Below, piece by piece: positions 7,917 through 16,837 of a DNA stretch of 64,000 bases; positions within the stretch are counted from its first letter, which is position 1; each line of letters opens with the position of its first letter. The stretch spans positions 1-64,000 of the forward strand of contig JAEZHF010000089.1 in NCBI GenBank assembly GCA_023416745.1, given 5' to 3'. Under the pieces are notes generated by a model that did no database searches, was not told the DNA's origin, and worked only from the letters and a program-made list of their open reading frames with translations. Source of the DNA: Bacillota bacterium. GTDB taxonomy: Bacteria > Bacillota > Clostridia > Christensenellales > SZUA-584. The translations under genes were made by a program, and so were the position numbers.

Positions 7917-9023
7917 ATGAGGATACTTTGTAACAAAAGCGAACTGCAAAAAAGCGTGAACACAGTCATCAAAGCAGTGCCGATAAAATCACCCGTTTAT
8001 CTGCTCGAAGGAATAAGAATACAGGCAAAGGATGACATACTAACGCTGTACGGCAGTGACGGAACGCTTTCCATCAAATGCACACAGGAAGCCAATGTAC
8101 TGGAACCGGGTGAGGTGGTGCTCACCGCCCGTATATTCAACGAGCTGCTCTCCAAGTTTGACGAATGCGAGATTATGCTCTATACGGACGGCAACAACGT
8201 GGTGATGGAATGCGGCCCCTCGCGCACCACGCTTTGCTACATGAGTGCCGAGCAGTACCCGGCATTTCCGGAATACGACAGATCAAGGACGATCCTGCTG
8301 CTTTCCCGCCAACTGGTCTCCATGGTCAGCCAGACTGTATTTGCCACTTCGGTCAGTGAAGACAAGCCGATACTCACCGGCATACTGCTCGAATACGAGA
8401 GTGGCCAGTTCAAGATGGTGGCGCTGGATGGATACCGGCTTGCGATCAGAAAAGAAAACATTCCGGTGGAGATCAGCGTCAAGGACGTGGTGGTACCGGC
8501 AAAATCGATGCGTGAGGTGGCTCACATCATTCCAGACGACGAAACCTCCGTCAGTATTTACGTTTCGGAGAATATGATCAGTGTGATGTGCGGCAGCGTC
8601 GAGATTGTGACGCGCGTGCTGCAGGGCGACTATGTTAAATACAAAAGCATACTGCCGTCCGACCATGCCTCAAGGATAATCATCGCCAGACATTCGCTGC
8701 TCAGCAGCTTAGAGCGTGCCAGCATACTCGCCCGGCAGTCCAAAACAAACCTGGTTAATCTGAAGATTGAGAAGGATATGCTCACGATCACGTCGGATTC
8801 CGAGGTGGGCAAGGTGCGGGAACAGGTGGGCATCAGCCTGACGGGAAAAAACCTTGATATCGCATTCAACGCACGGTATCTGCTTGATGTTCTGAAAGAA
8901 GTGGATGATAATGAGATCGTGATGGACTTCAACACCAACATCAGCCCGTGTGTCATCCATCCCCTCAAGGGTGACAGCTATCTTTATCTGGTGCTGCCGG
9001 TAAAGACGAACACCGTCAATTAA
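7917..9023 (+). CDS. dnaN: DNA polymerase III sliding clamp (beta subunit)
   Basis: DnaN dimerises into the ring that tethers DNA polymerase III to DNA. The 368-residue length and overall sequence fit the three-domain clamp. Characteristic stretches are FNELLSKFD, EYPAFPEYD, TVFATSVSEDKPILTGILLE (a conserved central block) and the C-terminal HPLKGDSYLYLVLPVKT, which contributes to the hydrophobic partner pocket. ATG at 7917 follows AAGGAG. The downstream neighbour is convergent and overlaps the last 8 bp, so dnaN ends its transcription unit here. The usual rlbA and recF are not found after it. Confidence 0.97.
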   Translation: MRILCNKSELQKSVNTVIKAVPIKSPVYLLEGIRIQAKDDILTLYGSDGTLSIKCTQEANVLEPGEVVLTARIFNELLSKFDECEIMLYTDGNNVVMECGPSRTTLCYMSAEQYPAFPEYDRSRTILLLSRQLVSMVSQTVFATSVSEDKPILTGILLEYESGQFKMVALDGYRLAIRKENIPVEISVKDVVVPAKSMREVAHIIPDDETSVSIYVSENMISVMCGSVEIVTRVLQGDYVKYKSILPSDHASRIIIARHSLLSSLERASILARQSKTNLVNLKIEKDMLTITSDSEVGKVREQVGISLTGKNLDIAFNARYLLDVLKEVDDNEIVMDFNTNISPCVIHPLKGDSYLYLVLPVKTNTVN

Positions 9024-9738
9024 CGCTGTCTTTTCTGTGAGTCAGCTTGTTGATTAAAACATGAACGCGCTCCTCAATCTGGGGAGCGTATTTGATTGCA
9101 AAAAAGAGCAGTGCCACACAGACCGCGCCTCCGACGATCCAAACCCAAAGCGGGATGGATACGGATATCATCCCGGCGCCCAGCAGCGCGGATACCAACA
9201 ACCCCCAGGGGCGCGTCAGCACCATTACCAGAGCAAACGTACGGAAGCGCATTGCGGTGATGCCGGCGATCAGACACAGCATATCATCCGGAAAAACGGG
9301 CAGCAGAAAGAGCAGTATCAGCACGATGAGCTGGCGGGAGGAAACGGTGCCAAAATACTTGTCCACCACCTTCTTCCCCAGTATGCGCTCCACGAGCGGA
9401 CGGCCAAAGGCTTTACCGAGCAAAAATGCGCACAGCGAACCCAGCACAACGGCAAGCAGCGAAATCAGAAAGCCCTGCCAGAAGCCAAATAACAGGCCTC
9501 CCATCAGCGTGGTCAGGTTGCCGGGAATCGGCGAGATGATCACCTGCATAAACTGAAGCGCAAAATATACCACCGGTGCCCAGCCGTTGAAGGAGCTGAT
9601 GTAAGCCTTCATGGTTTCACGGCTTTCAAACACGACAAACCAGCCGTTGTTTTTACCGACAAAGTAAAGGACGGCCGCCGCCGTGATGATCAGCAGTAAA
9701 ACGATGCCCCATATGATTTGAGTCTTATTAAGCTTCAT
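9016..9738 (-). CDS. VTT/TVP38 (DedA-like) integral membrane protein
   Basis: A 240-residue protein of the TVP38/TMEM64 family, related to DedA; some relatives scramble or export lipids. It has an N-terminal helix (about 8-27), then the VTT core with PGNLTTLMGGLLFGFWQG, GKAFGRPLVERILG and FLLPVFPDDMLCLIAG, and further helices to about 215. The ATG at 9738 is chosen because an extended -10 (TGaTATAAT, 9746-9754) ends seven bases before it, which suggests a nearly leaderless mRNA. An upstream ATG at 9804 would give 262 residues with no hydrophobic leader of the usual kind. It is third in the tetR-SGNH-VTT array. Function is not known. Confidence 0.85.
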   Translation of the reverse strand: MKLNKTQIIWGIVLLLIITAAAVLYFVGKNNGWFVVFESRETMKAYISSFNGWAPVVYFALQFMQVIISPIPGNLTTLMGGLLFGFWQGFLISLLAVVLGSLCAFLLGKAFGRPLVERILGKKVVDKYFGTVSSRQLIVLILLFLLPVFPDDMLCLIAGITAMRFRTFALVMVLTRPWGLLVSALLGAGMISVSIPLWVWIVGGAVCVALLFFAIKYAPQIEERVHVLINKLTHRKDSVN

Positions 9739-9833
9739 GCCGAAAATTATATCATAGATAGGCGCAGCGGCACATGAAATTTTTGCGAATTTCCGGCACA
9801 GCATGACAGCGCCGTACCGGGAACATTATTTTT

Positions 9834-10544
9834 CTAAGAGTGCGAGGGCAGCAGGTAGGATGCATTCTCTCTGATAAAGCCCATCACCGTCTCAAATATC
9901 AGACGGTGACCCTCCTTATTGGGATGGATGCCGTCCGAACAGATCAGGTTTGCAAAATCGAGCCCTTTAAGAAAAGCACGTCGGATATCGATGCAAGCTA
10001 TGTCTCGCATGCGTGAAATGTACTGAATACAGTTGGAATAGCGTTCCTGCCACCAATAGATATGCCAGACATCCTTGAGCCATTTGAGTATTTTGAGGCC
10101 CTTTTCTCGGTCGCAGTTGGTGAACCACTTAAAGTAGCTGTCCGCGTAGATGGGCGGCAGCGTCGTCAGCACCGGCGTTTTACCGTTGGCCTGAACATAG
10201 TCCAGCATCTGGTTGATGCTGCTTTCAAACACTTCCAGCGGTGTGTTGGGGATATGATCCCGCATCGGGTCGCTGGCTATATCGTCCCAGCGGAAATCGC
10301 AGTCGTTGCCGCCAAATTCAATGACCACGATATCCGGATCGTATTTTTCCATCTTGGTTTGCAGCTGCTTTTGCCCCTGAACCACCGTCGAGCCGAATTT
10401 GGATGCGTTGATCATCTCGGCGTTGACAGATTCGGAAAGCAATGAGAAAAAGCAGTCTTTGAGAAGCGTATACTTTTTCTTTTCTTCATCCAGAATGACG
10501 CCCTTGGACAGTGAATCTCCCACTAAAAGTATTTTTTTCAGCAT
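9834..10544 (-). CDS. SGNH/GDSL-family hydrolase
   Basis: A 236-residue cytoplasmic esterase-type protein. Block I is VGDSLSKG (about 8-15) with the nucleophile Ser11. Block II is represented by the conserved Gly in KFGSTV, block III by EFGGND (about 76-81), and block V by SDGIHPN near 210 with the catalytic Asp and His. No signal peptide is seen. Substrates in this family range from acyl esters to acetylated sugars. The gene starts 45 nt after the TetR stop and is probably controlled by it. The ATG follows AAGGAGA. Confidence 0.88.
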   Translation of the reverse strand: MLKKILLVGDSLSKGVILDEEKKKYTLLKDCFFSLLSESVNAEMINASKFGSTVVQGQKQLQTKMEKYDPDIVVIEFGGNDCDFRWDDIASDPMRDHIPNTPLEVFESSINQMLDYVQANGKTPVLTTLPPIYADSYFKWFTNCDREKGLKILKWLKDVWHIYWWQERYSNCIQYISRMRDIACIDIRRAFLKGLDFANLICSDGIHPNKEGHRLIFETVMGFIRENASYLLPSHS

Positions 10545-10589
10545 GGTCTCCTTCCTTTCCAGATATAAATATATTCATTTAAGCAGATT

Positions 10590-11150
10590 TTAAACATTAT
10601 CGGCGATATGTGTGCAGATTTCCCGTTCACTGATATCGGAACCCATTGCGCGGCGCAGTATCACGCTGTCCAGCGAAACGAAAAAGGCGTCAGTCACCAA
10701 ACGGTAGGATGTGCATCCGATTTTGAGCAGACCCGCTTCCGCCATTGTACGCCATTTGGACATTCGGTCGCCCAGCATCTTGCGGATCGCCTCATTGCCG
10801 AGTATCGCATCGGACAGCAGGCAGATGTGCAGCCGGCATTTATCCGTGGTATTGAATACCAACGAAAACAACCGCCCCAGCGCGTCATTCAGCGCCATTC
10901 CGGGTGATACTTCGTCGATCCAAGAAAACAGGCTGTCCGTCACCTCAGAGAGATGGAACTCCGTGACCTCGTAGATCAGATGATCCTTGGAGGGATAGTA
11001 GTAAGATACAGTCCCCTTGGAGAGCTTTACCGTTTTGGCAATGTCCGAAATGCTGGTGGCATGAACGCCATGGTTGCAAAAGAGCTCCGAAGCGGTCTTC
11101 AGAATACTCAAACGGTTATCCTCAAATTGAGTTGAGAGCTTTTTCGACAT
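10590..11150 (-). CDS. TetR/AcrR-family transcriptional repressor
   Basis: A 186-residue repressor. The N-terminal helix-turn-helix reads LKTASELFCNHGVHATSISDIAKTVKLSKGTVSYYYPSKDHL when followed across about residues 17-55 (short landmarks: GVHATSISDIA and LSKGTVSYYY). The C-terminal ligand domain is variable. Of two adjacent ATGs, 11150 has the better distance to AGGTGG; 11153 would add one residue. An inverted repeat overlapping its own promoter (11176-11191) is the expected operator. It probably controls the SGNH hydrolase and perhaps the VTT gene downstream. The inducer is unknown. Confidence 0.9.
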   Translation of the reverse strand: MSKKLSTQFEDNRLSILKTASELFCNHGVHATSISDIAKTVKLSKGTVSYYYPSKDHLIYEVTEFHLSEVTDSLFSWIDEVSPGMALNDALGRLFSLVFNTTDKCRLHICLLSDAILGNEAIRKMLGDRMSKWRTMAEAGLLKIGCTSYRLVTDAFFVSLDSVILRRAMGSDISEREICTHIADNV

Positions 11151-11175
11151 CATTCCACCTAACGTATTACAATTA

Positions 11176-11224
11176 TCGGACAGTTGTCCGACATCATAAT
11201 ATCATATTGCCCTGTTGGCTTCAA
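11176..11224 (-). promoter_or_regulatory. tetR promoter with overlapping operator
   Basis: On the minus strand TTGAAG (11219-11224), 17-nt spacer and TATTAT (11196-11201) form a promoter. The inverted repeat TCGGACA-gt-TGTCCGA (11176-11191) lies directly downstream of the -10 and covers the transcription start. This fits autorepression by the TetR protein. The remaining gap to parA also has a perfect 14-bp palindrome, CAATATCGATATTG, at 11222-11235. Confidence 0.6.
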
Positions 11225-11408
11225 TATCGATATTGTGAACAATTTATGTAATATGAGTTATGGTGTATCGTAAAAGCATCTTTCAAATGTGAGGGTTATG
11301 CATTATAATTGATTATTGGGGTTTCCGCTCTGTTGTCTGTCTTAAGCTCACTCTTGGTGAAGTTATGCAGAGAGCGGTTCGAATATTACCGGAGGGATGG
11401 ATATCTAA

Positions 11409-12179
11409 ATGTCCAAGATAATCGCCATTGCCAACCAGAAAGGCGGCGTCGGAAAAACGACGACGGCCGTCAATTTGAGCGCGTGTATCGCCGAAAAGGG
11501 TCTTAAGGTGCTGTTGATCGATGTGGATCCGCAGGGCAACACCACCAGCGGCATCGGTATAGAAAAATCGCAGCTGCAGCATTCCATATACGACGTACTG
11601 ATCAACGGCTTAAGCCCCCGGCAGGCTATCTGCCGTACAATGATCGATACGCTGGATGTCATTCCCGCCAATATCGATCTGGTGGGGGCCGAGGTTGAGC
11701 TTGTTCCCCGCATGGCCCGCGAACAGATTTTAAAAACGGCACTGCGGAACATCCGTGACGACTATGATTTTATATTCATGGACTGCCCGCCGTCACTGGG
11801 GCTCATCACCATCAACGCGCTGACCGCGGCGGATAAGATACTTGTACCCATCCAATGCGAGTACTACGCGCTGGAGGGTTTGTCTCAGCTCATCAACACG
11901 GTGAAACTGGTCAAGGCCAATCTGAATCCGAGCCTTGAGGTGGAGGGCGTCGTGCTGACGATGTACGACAGCCGCACAAACTTGTCGTCCCAGGTGGTGG
12001 AGGAGGTCAAGAAGTTCTTTAAAAACAGGGTTTACAAGACTGTCATACCGCGCAATGTACGGCTGGGCGAAGCGCCGAGCTTTGGCCTGCCCATCATTCG
12101 TTACGATGCAGCGTGCCTAGGAACCAAATGCTATAATGACCTGGCCGCCGAAGTAATTAGCGGGGGTAAAGTATCATGA
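11409..12179 (+). CDS. parA: Chromosome-partitioning ATPase ParA/Soj
   Basis: A 256-residue Walker-type ATPase that binds DNA nonspecifically when ATP-bound and moves ParB-parS complexes; in Bacillus, Soj also regulates DnaA. The deviant Walker A motif KGGVGKTT is at 11-18. DVDPQGN (about 38-44) and MDCPPSLG (about 120-127) are the other nucleotide motifs. There is no N-terminal DNA-binding extension, as expected for chromosomal ParA. The stop overlaps the parB start (ATGA), so the pair is translationally coupled. Two parS sites lie just downstream of parB. Confidence 0.96.
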   Translation: MSKIIAIANQKGGVGKTTTAVNLSACIAEKGLKVLLIDVDPQGNTTSGIGIEKSQLQHSIYDVLINGLSPRQAICRTMIDTLDVIPANIDLVGAEVELVPRMAREQILKTALRNIRDDYDFIFMDCPPSLGLITINALTAADKILVPIQCEYYALEGLSQLINTVKLVKANLNPSLEVEGVVLTMYDSRTNLSSQVVEEVKKFFKNRVYKTVIPRNVRLGEAPSFGLPIIRYDAACLGTKCYNDLAAEVISGGKVS

Positions 12180-13030
12180 AGCAGCAGAGGCTGGGAAAAG
12201 GGCTTGGCGCGCTGATCGGCGAAGAGCCTCAGACCAAACCGGAAGGCGCAGCCGGCGTCCGCGAAGTGGATGTCAATGAGATAGATCCCAATGCCGGTCA
12301 GCCCAGAAAACACTTTGACAGCGAAGCGTTGGAGGGGCTCGCGCAGTCCATTAAAACGTATGGTATCGTTCAGCCCATCATCGTTCGGCGTATTCAGAAC
12401 CGCTATACGATCATTGCAGGCGAGCGCCGTTACCGCGCAGCGCGTTTAGCCGGTTTAAAGTCGGTACCGGTGGTGGTGAAGGAGTATTCGGATACTGAGC
12501 TGATGGAAGTATCGCTGGTGGAAAACCTTCAGCGTGAGGACCTGAATCCGATCGAGGAAGCGCAGGCCATGCAGCTGCTGATGACGGAGCATGCGTTAAC
12601 GCAGGAGGAATTATCCGAGCGGTTGGGAAAGTCCCGCAGCGCTGTTGCCAACACCTTGCGGCTGCTGAACCTGCCGGAGAACATCCGCGCCATGGTGATA
12701 TCCGGAGCGCTGACCAGCGGACACGCGCGATGCCTGGTTGCGCTGAAGTCAGACGAACACAAGGCCCGGCTCGCCAACCGTATCGTTGCGGAAGGGCTGT
12801 CCGTGCGCGTTGTTGAGGAGCTGGTCAAAAAAGCGGAGGCTCTGCCCAAGACGGAGAAGAAGCCTAAGCCGGCACCGCCTGAGATAGAATCCGCCGAAAA
12901 AGCACTGACGTCCGCTCTGGGTACGCGCGTACAGATTACGGGAAACTTAAAGCAGGGCAAGATCATTCTGACCTATTATAACGCTAACCAACTGGAATCG
13001 CTGTACGATTTTCTTCTGTCCGGAAAGTAA
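12176..13030 (+). CDS. parB: Chromosome-partitioning protein ParB/Spo0J
   Basis: A 284-residue CTP-dependent clamp that loads at parS and spreads to recruit SMC and ParA. The N terminus RLGKGLGALIGE is the ParA-interacting peptide. The CTPase motifs are QPRKHFD (about 42-48) and AGERRYRAAR (81-90). A helix-turn-helix follows around LTQEELSERLGKSRSAVAN (about 140-158). The C-terminal dimerisation domain ends in YDFLLSGK. The start overlaps the parA stop by 4 bp. A parS site begins 6 nt after the stop. Confidence 0.96.
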   Translation: MKQQRLGKGLGALIGEEPQTKPEGAAGVREVDVNEIDPNAGQPRKHFDSEALEGLAQSIKTYGIVQPIIVRRIQNRYTIIAGERRYRAARLAGLKSVPVVVKEYSDTELMEVSLVENLQREDLNPIEEAQAMQLLMTEHALTQEELSERLGKSRSAVANTLRLLNLPENIRAMVISGALTSGHARCLVALKSDEHKARLANRIVAEGLSVRVVEELVKKAEALPKTEKKPKPAPPEIESAEKALTSALGTRVQITGNLKQGKIILTYYNANQLESLYDFLLSGK

Positions 13031-13036
13031 CTTTTT

Positions 13037-13052
13037 TGTTCCACGTGAAACA
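13037..13052. promoter_or_regulatory. parS: parS site 1, perfect
   Basis: TGTTCCACGTGAAACA matches the Bacillus parS 16-mer exactly and is palindromic apart from one central pair. It is the ParB loading site, six bases downstream of the parB stop. Confidence 0.92.
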
Positions 13053-13177
13053 ATATTTCATATAAGGGTTTGGATAAATAGCAGCCAGGCCCTTTGTTTT
13101 ACCGTGGAACAGACAAAAGAACATGCAGGCTTAAAGGTAGAAAAAACCGCCGGTGAGGCGGGGATACAGCATTCTAA

Positions 13178-13193
13178 TGTTTCACGTGAAACG
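13178..13193. promoter_or_regulatory. parS: parS site 2, one mismatch
   Basis: TGTTTCACGTGAAACG differs from consensus TGTTTCACGTGAAACA at the last base only. It abuts the stop codon of the convergent cvpA-family gene, 125 nt from site 1. The 163-nt gap between the convergent genes is otherwise empty. Confidence 0.85.
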
Positions 13194-13901
13194 TCAGATG
13201 AAGCCTCTGATCAGATGAAGAAAGAAGTTGTGATTGAAAAAGAACATACCGATGGAGGAATTCTGAAAATACTCGATGACCTTTTCCACAGGTACGAACA
13301 GCATCACAGCGGGTACGACCATGACGATCAAAAAACAGCTGAGTATGCCGCGTATGCCGCCGAACAATGCACCAGATACCCTGTCGTATTGCCTGAGTTC
13401 AGGAAACTGAACGGTATAGCCCACCGCGCCGAGCACAAACACGTAGACCAGACGCGCAAGCACAAACACGAGCGCAAAAGAAAATATATTGAGTACCACA
13501 CTGACCATTGTCATATTGAAGTATTCACCCACCTCATACAAACCACTGGCCGCGAAAGCTTTGGTTTCCACGTTCTGTTGGATGAGTGTGGCGAAAGGCT
13601 CGGATACCGAGGAGGTGGAGACGATGGTATGTAATTGTGAGGAAGACAGACTGTCCACAAGCAGCCGGGAGTTTTCAAAGGAGGCTATTCTTTCAGCGCC
13701 CTCCGTATAATAGAGCAGGAAGTTGAAGATGGTCTTGTTCTCTTTGAAAGCAGCCGAAACGGACGGATAGAGCAGGTAAGCGGAAATCACGGAAAGAAAA
13801 ATGGCGCCAAGGCTTAAGGCTGAATGCAGGAAACCGCGATTGGTTCCCTCCAGCACCGCAATGGCAATGATCAGTATGAAAAAAATATCGACCCAATTCA
13901 T
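13194..13901 (-). CDS. CvpA-family membrane protein
   Basis: A 235-residue integral membrane protein of the CvpA family, which in Escherichia is linked to colicin V export and envelope homeostasis. The N terminus NWVDIFFILIIAIAVLEGTNRGFLHSA-type segment (residues 2-28; landmarks WVDIFF and GTNRGFL) is the family signature. It is followed by helices at about 30-48, 130-155 and 160-200, with a loop inserted around 55-120. It lies 21 nt downstream of the DUF5711 gene in the same leftward operon, a common Clostridia pairing. A parS site touches its stop codon. Confidence 0.82.
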   Translation of the reverse strand: MNWVDIFFILIIAIAVLEGTNRGFLHSALSLGAIFLSVISAYLLYPSVSAAFKENKTIFNFLLYYTEGAERIASFENSRLLVDSLSSSQLHTIVSTSSVSEPFATLIQQNVETKAFAASGLYEVGEYFNMTMVSVVLNIFSFALVFVLARLVYVFVLGAVGYTVQFPELRQYDRVSGALFGGIRGILSCFLIVMVVPAVMLFVPVEKVIEYFQNSSIGMFFFNHNFFLHLIRGFI

Positions 13902-13922
13902 CAGTCCCTTTTCACTTCCTTG

Positions 13923-15026
13923 TTAAGGCAGCGGCATCAGATATACAGAGCTGCCCTGCGAAATAAACACGTATCCTGGCATTGCCCGCAGCACTTCGCT
14001 TGACTCGAAAGGAAGATCATATGAGCGCAGGTATTTGCCATCCCCAGTATAAACGAAAAAACTCGTGTTTGCAAAACAATAAATCTTATCGGTACCCATA
14101 ACGACCCAGGATACATGCGGCGGCAGATTGATCTTTGTCTCGCCGCCCGAAGCCCGAATAATGCGCGCGATGTCATAGGGCGCTTCGCTGCTGGGGACAT
14201 AGATAAACTTAGAATCTCCCACCATGCTGATGTCTTTAACCATCCAACCGTATGTGAGCAGATCCCGGCTGTTTCCTGTATTGGCAGCGGGGTAGATAGT
14301 CAGGCGGTGGGTGCCCATCGCGTAGATGTCCTTCCCGATGATCTTAACACCATCCACCAGTTGGTCTTTAAGCTCCTTGATTCCCGTCATGGCCTGTGTC
14401 TCCGGCCTGTACGTGGATATGCGCGATACCGGAACGGAGCCGGCCGCATCCAGCTCCAGCACGTACAGCTGATCGCCCTGCGTATCAAAACCATAATCGA
14501 GTATGTATTTATCTGTTACCGTGATCTGATAGAGATTATTCCCCGAAAGATCGAATATCAAAATATAAGACGGCTGATTGTTTTCCAGCGTCTGCCGGAC
14601 ATACACTGCCACCTTGTTGATGCCCACCCGAGCGGATTCGATGTTGCCGTCGATTCGGGTCGTAAACAGCTGGGCGCCGGTCGCATCCACGCACTGTATA
14701 GCATCGTCACCGATAGCCGCAATCACATGATCGTTTGCTTCAATGCGAAGACCGGCTGCATACAGGCTGCATTGCCATACTCTTTTGCCGCTGGGGTCGA
14801 CGCTGGTGAGCAGCGTATCGCTAAGATAAACAACGTTTGAACCGACTTGGCTGTACTCAGAATCGCTGGTGAAAGGCATGGGCACAAGGGTATCTTCAAT
14901 TTGCTTGCCCTTGGTGAGCACCATGATCAGCCCGGTTAGCAACACAACCAAAACGACAATGACGCTGATCAAAAACACAAGGGCTTTCCGGGACACCTTT
15001 TTTTTCGTCTTGTTATGGATATACAC
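13923..15026 (-). CDS. DUF5711-type membrane-anchored beta-propeller protein
   Basis: A 367-residue protein with a basic N terminus, one membrane helix (about 15-38) and a long outer domain. Repeated short beta-strand units such as TSVDPSGKRVWQCSL, QCVDATGAQLF and YVYTGDGKYLRSYDL resemble PQQ-like propeller blades. The family is known mainly from Clostridia, often beside CvpA, and its function is unknown. A role in envelope sensing or scaffolding is an inference. The gene starts the leftward operon and is followed by cvpA after 21 nt. Confidence 0.75.
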   Translation of the reverse strand: MYIHNKTKKKVSRKALVFLISVIVVLVVLLTGLIMVLTKGKQIEDTLVPMPFTSDSEYSQVGSNVVYLSDTLLTSVDPSGKRVWQCSLYAAGLRIEANDHVIAAIGDDAIQCVDATGAQLFTTRIDGNIESARVGINKVAVYVRQTLENNQPSYILIFDLSGNNLYQITVTDKYILDYGFDTQGDQLYVLELDAAGSVPVSRISTYRPETQAMTGIKELKDQLVDGVKIIGKDIYAMGTHRLTIYPAANTGNSRDLLTYGWMVKDISMVGDSKFIYVPSSEAPYDIARIIRASGGETKINLPPHVSWVVMGTDKIYCFANTSFFVYTGDGKYLRSYDLPFESSEVLRAMPGYVFISQGSSVYLMPLP

Positions 15027-15116
15027 GCATACACCTCAATGTGATGATACCGGTATTATAGCACAAAAAGGATAGGTTTGCAGAATGCAAAAATCAAACC
15101 GTACTCGGGGGTCCGG

Positions 15117-15989
15117 TCAAGGGCAGAATACGGTAATGGATTTTGGTACGACTGACAGGCGGACAGGGGTCTGGCCGGAAATCTCGCCGTCCAAATTGAA
15201 CCGCAGAGGCGCATCGCTGCTGATGTGAAGCTCGCTGCAGGTGAAAAGCTCATGTCCGGGTATTTTTTCTATCTGACCCTTTTGCATTTTCGGCAGCTCA
15301 AGCAGTATGCGCCAGTTGGGGATGTGGTTGATGATCATAACGTTGAACAGACCGTCGGCGACATCCGCCTGCGGTGCGACGTTGAGCCCGCCGCCGTAGC
15401 ATTTACCGTTGGCGATGGCGATGAGCAGCACGCGCCGCCGATAGGTTTCGCCGTTTATCTTTACATCGATTGAGACGCTCTTGTATCCGAAAACGGAGAG
15501 GAAAATACCCAGGAAGTAGGCAAAGCCGCCGGTAAATGTCCGGCGTACCTTCTCGGTGTTTTTAATGACCTCGACGTCAAAGCCGGTGCCCGCGACGTTG
15601 AGAAAATACCGGTCGTCACCCAACAGCCCGATATCCACCTTTCTCTTTTTGCCTGCCAGAATGATATCCAGCGCCTCAGCTGGATCCCTCGGAACGGCGA
15701 TGGCCTGGCGGAAATCGTTACCCGTGCCCGCGGGGATGACACCCAGCGTTTCATCGGTACCGTGGAGAACACCAGCGATCTCCAGCAGCGTGCCGTCGCC
15801 ACCCACGGAAATAATGCCGTCGTAGCCTTTGCCGATCGCATCCCGTGCGAGCAAGACGGCATGCTCTTTGTACTGTGTTTCAAACACCTCGTATTTCGCG
15901 TTTTTTTCGTTGAGTATCTGTAAAACGGTCTGCATGGCTTTGAGTGAACGTCCGGCTCCGGCAGTCGGGTTGAATATGATACAGTACAT
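15117..15989 (-). CDS. Diacylglycerol/lipid kinase, YegS-DgkB family
   Basis: A 290-residue ATP-dependent lipid kinase that recycles diacylglycerol to phosphatidic acid or acts on a related lipid. MYCIIFNPTAGAG opens the ATP-binding domain, GGDGTLLEIAG (about 60-70) is the kinase signature, and IPAGTGNDFRQA (about 85-96) completes it. The C-terminal beta-sandwich includes NVAGTGFDVEV and FNLDGE. The ATG at 15989 follows GGAGG; upstream in-frame codons would add about 30 residues without homology. It is a single gene facing left beside the divergent TlpA-like gene. Confidence 0.92.
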   Translation of the reverse strand: MYCIIFNPTAGAGRSLKAMQTVLQILNEKNAKYEVFETQYKEHAVLLARDAIGKGYDGIISVGGDGTLLEIAGVLHGTDETLGVIPAGTGNDFRQAIAVPRDPAEALDIILAGKKRKVDIGLLGDDRYFLNVAGTGFDVEVIKNTEKVRRTFTGGFAYFLGIFLSVFGYKSVSIDVKINGETYRRRVLLIAIANGKCYGGGLNVAPQADVADGLFNVMIINHIPNWRILLELPKMQKGQIEKIPGHELFTCSELHISSDAPLRFNLDGEISGQTPVRLSVVPKSITVFCP

Positions 15990-16159
15990 ATGCGCCTCCA
16001 ATGAGTCGATATTCCCCATTTTACTAAAGATGATGGGCAATGTACAGAACAAAGTGTGCCAGGGTGACTTTGGCACTTAAAACCGAAGCAACATCGTTTA
16101 TAATAACGAACAATCTGATTAATTATAGCCGACCCATCAACCTGAAAATAGGTGTTTCC

Positions 16160-16747
16160 ATGAGAAAAATGCTAATTGCTATCTTATCCGTGCTGCTGGC
16201 AGCGGCAGTTTTTGCCGGTTGCGCGAAGGATGGCATGGTACGGCCGGAAACGGCAGTTGTACAGGAAACCGGAGAGGCGACGACGGACGGCGCAGGAGGG
16301 GAAGAGCCCAAAACAAAGTCAGTGCCTTACGCGTTTGATCTGACGGATATCGACGGAAATGTTCACCGCCTGTCCGACTATGAGGGGAAGCCGGTTTATC
16401 TAAAGGTCTGGGGATCGTGGTGCGCGCCCTGCGTAGCGTCATTGCCGCATCTTGACGAGCTGGCAGCAGAAGCAAAGGATTTCACGGTGCTCTCGGTGGT
16501 GCCGAAGATCGCAGGCGAAAAGGACCGCGATGTGCTGACCGAATGGTTCAACGGACTGGGATATGAGAACATCGTCGTGCTGTATGACGAAAACGCCACC
16601 GTGGTTAGCGATTTCGATATTTCGGCGTTTCCGACGCAGATTTTCTTTGACGCTGAGGGCGTACCCGTTTATGGTGCTATGGGTGTGCTGGACAAGAGCG
16701 AGATCGAGGATGCGATGGACAGGATCATCAACGGTGAGGCAGGCTGA
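16160..16747 (+). CDS. TlpA/ResA-like thioredoxin lipoprotein
   Basis: A 195-residue lipoprotein. The signal peptide ends in the lipobox VFAGC with Cys21 as lipid anchor. After an acidic linker (about 25-52) comes a thioredoxin fold of the TlpA/AhpC-TSA type with active site WCAPC (87-91) and the cis-proline segment FPTQIFF. It probably exchanges dithiols or disulfides on the outer face of the membrane. The ATG at 16160 has AGGTG upstream; the reading frame is open about 40 codons earlier, but that part has no homology. No CcdA partner is adjacent. Confidence 0.9.
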   Translation: MRKMLIAILSVLLAAAVFAGCAKDGMVRPETAVVQETGEATTDGAGGEEPKTKSVPYAFDLTDIDGNVHRLSDYEGKPVYLKVWGSWCAPCVASLPHLDELAAEAKDFTVLSVVPKIAGEKDRDVLTEWFNGLGYENIVVLYDENATVVSDFDISAFPTQIFFDAEGVPVYGAMGVLDKSEIEDAMDRIINGEAG

Positions 16748-16837
16748 CACTTGTATCGGAGACCTCGAACACTCCAATGGCGTATATGCGAAAAATGACC
16801 CGTATATCAAACAGCAGGCAGCGTTTGACGAAGGGCG

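Noticed and set aside
13104..13634. 176-codon frame over the parS region and cvpA 3' end
   Set aside because: It is antisense to the clear cvpA-family gene, starts within the parS gap and shows no protein features.
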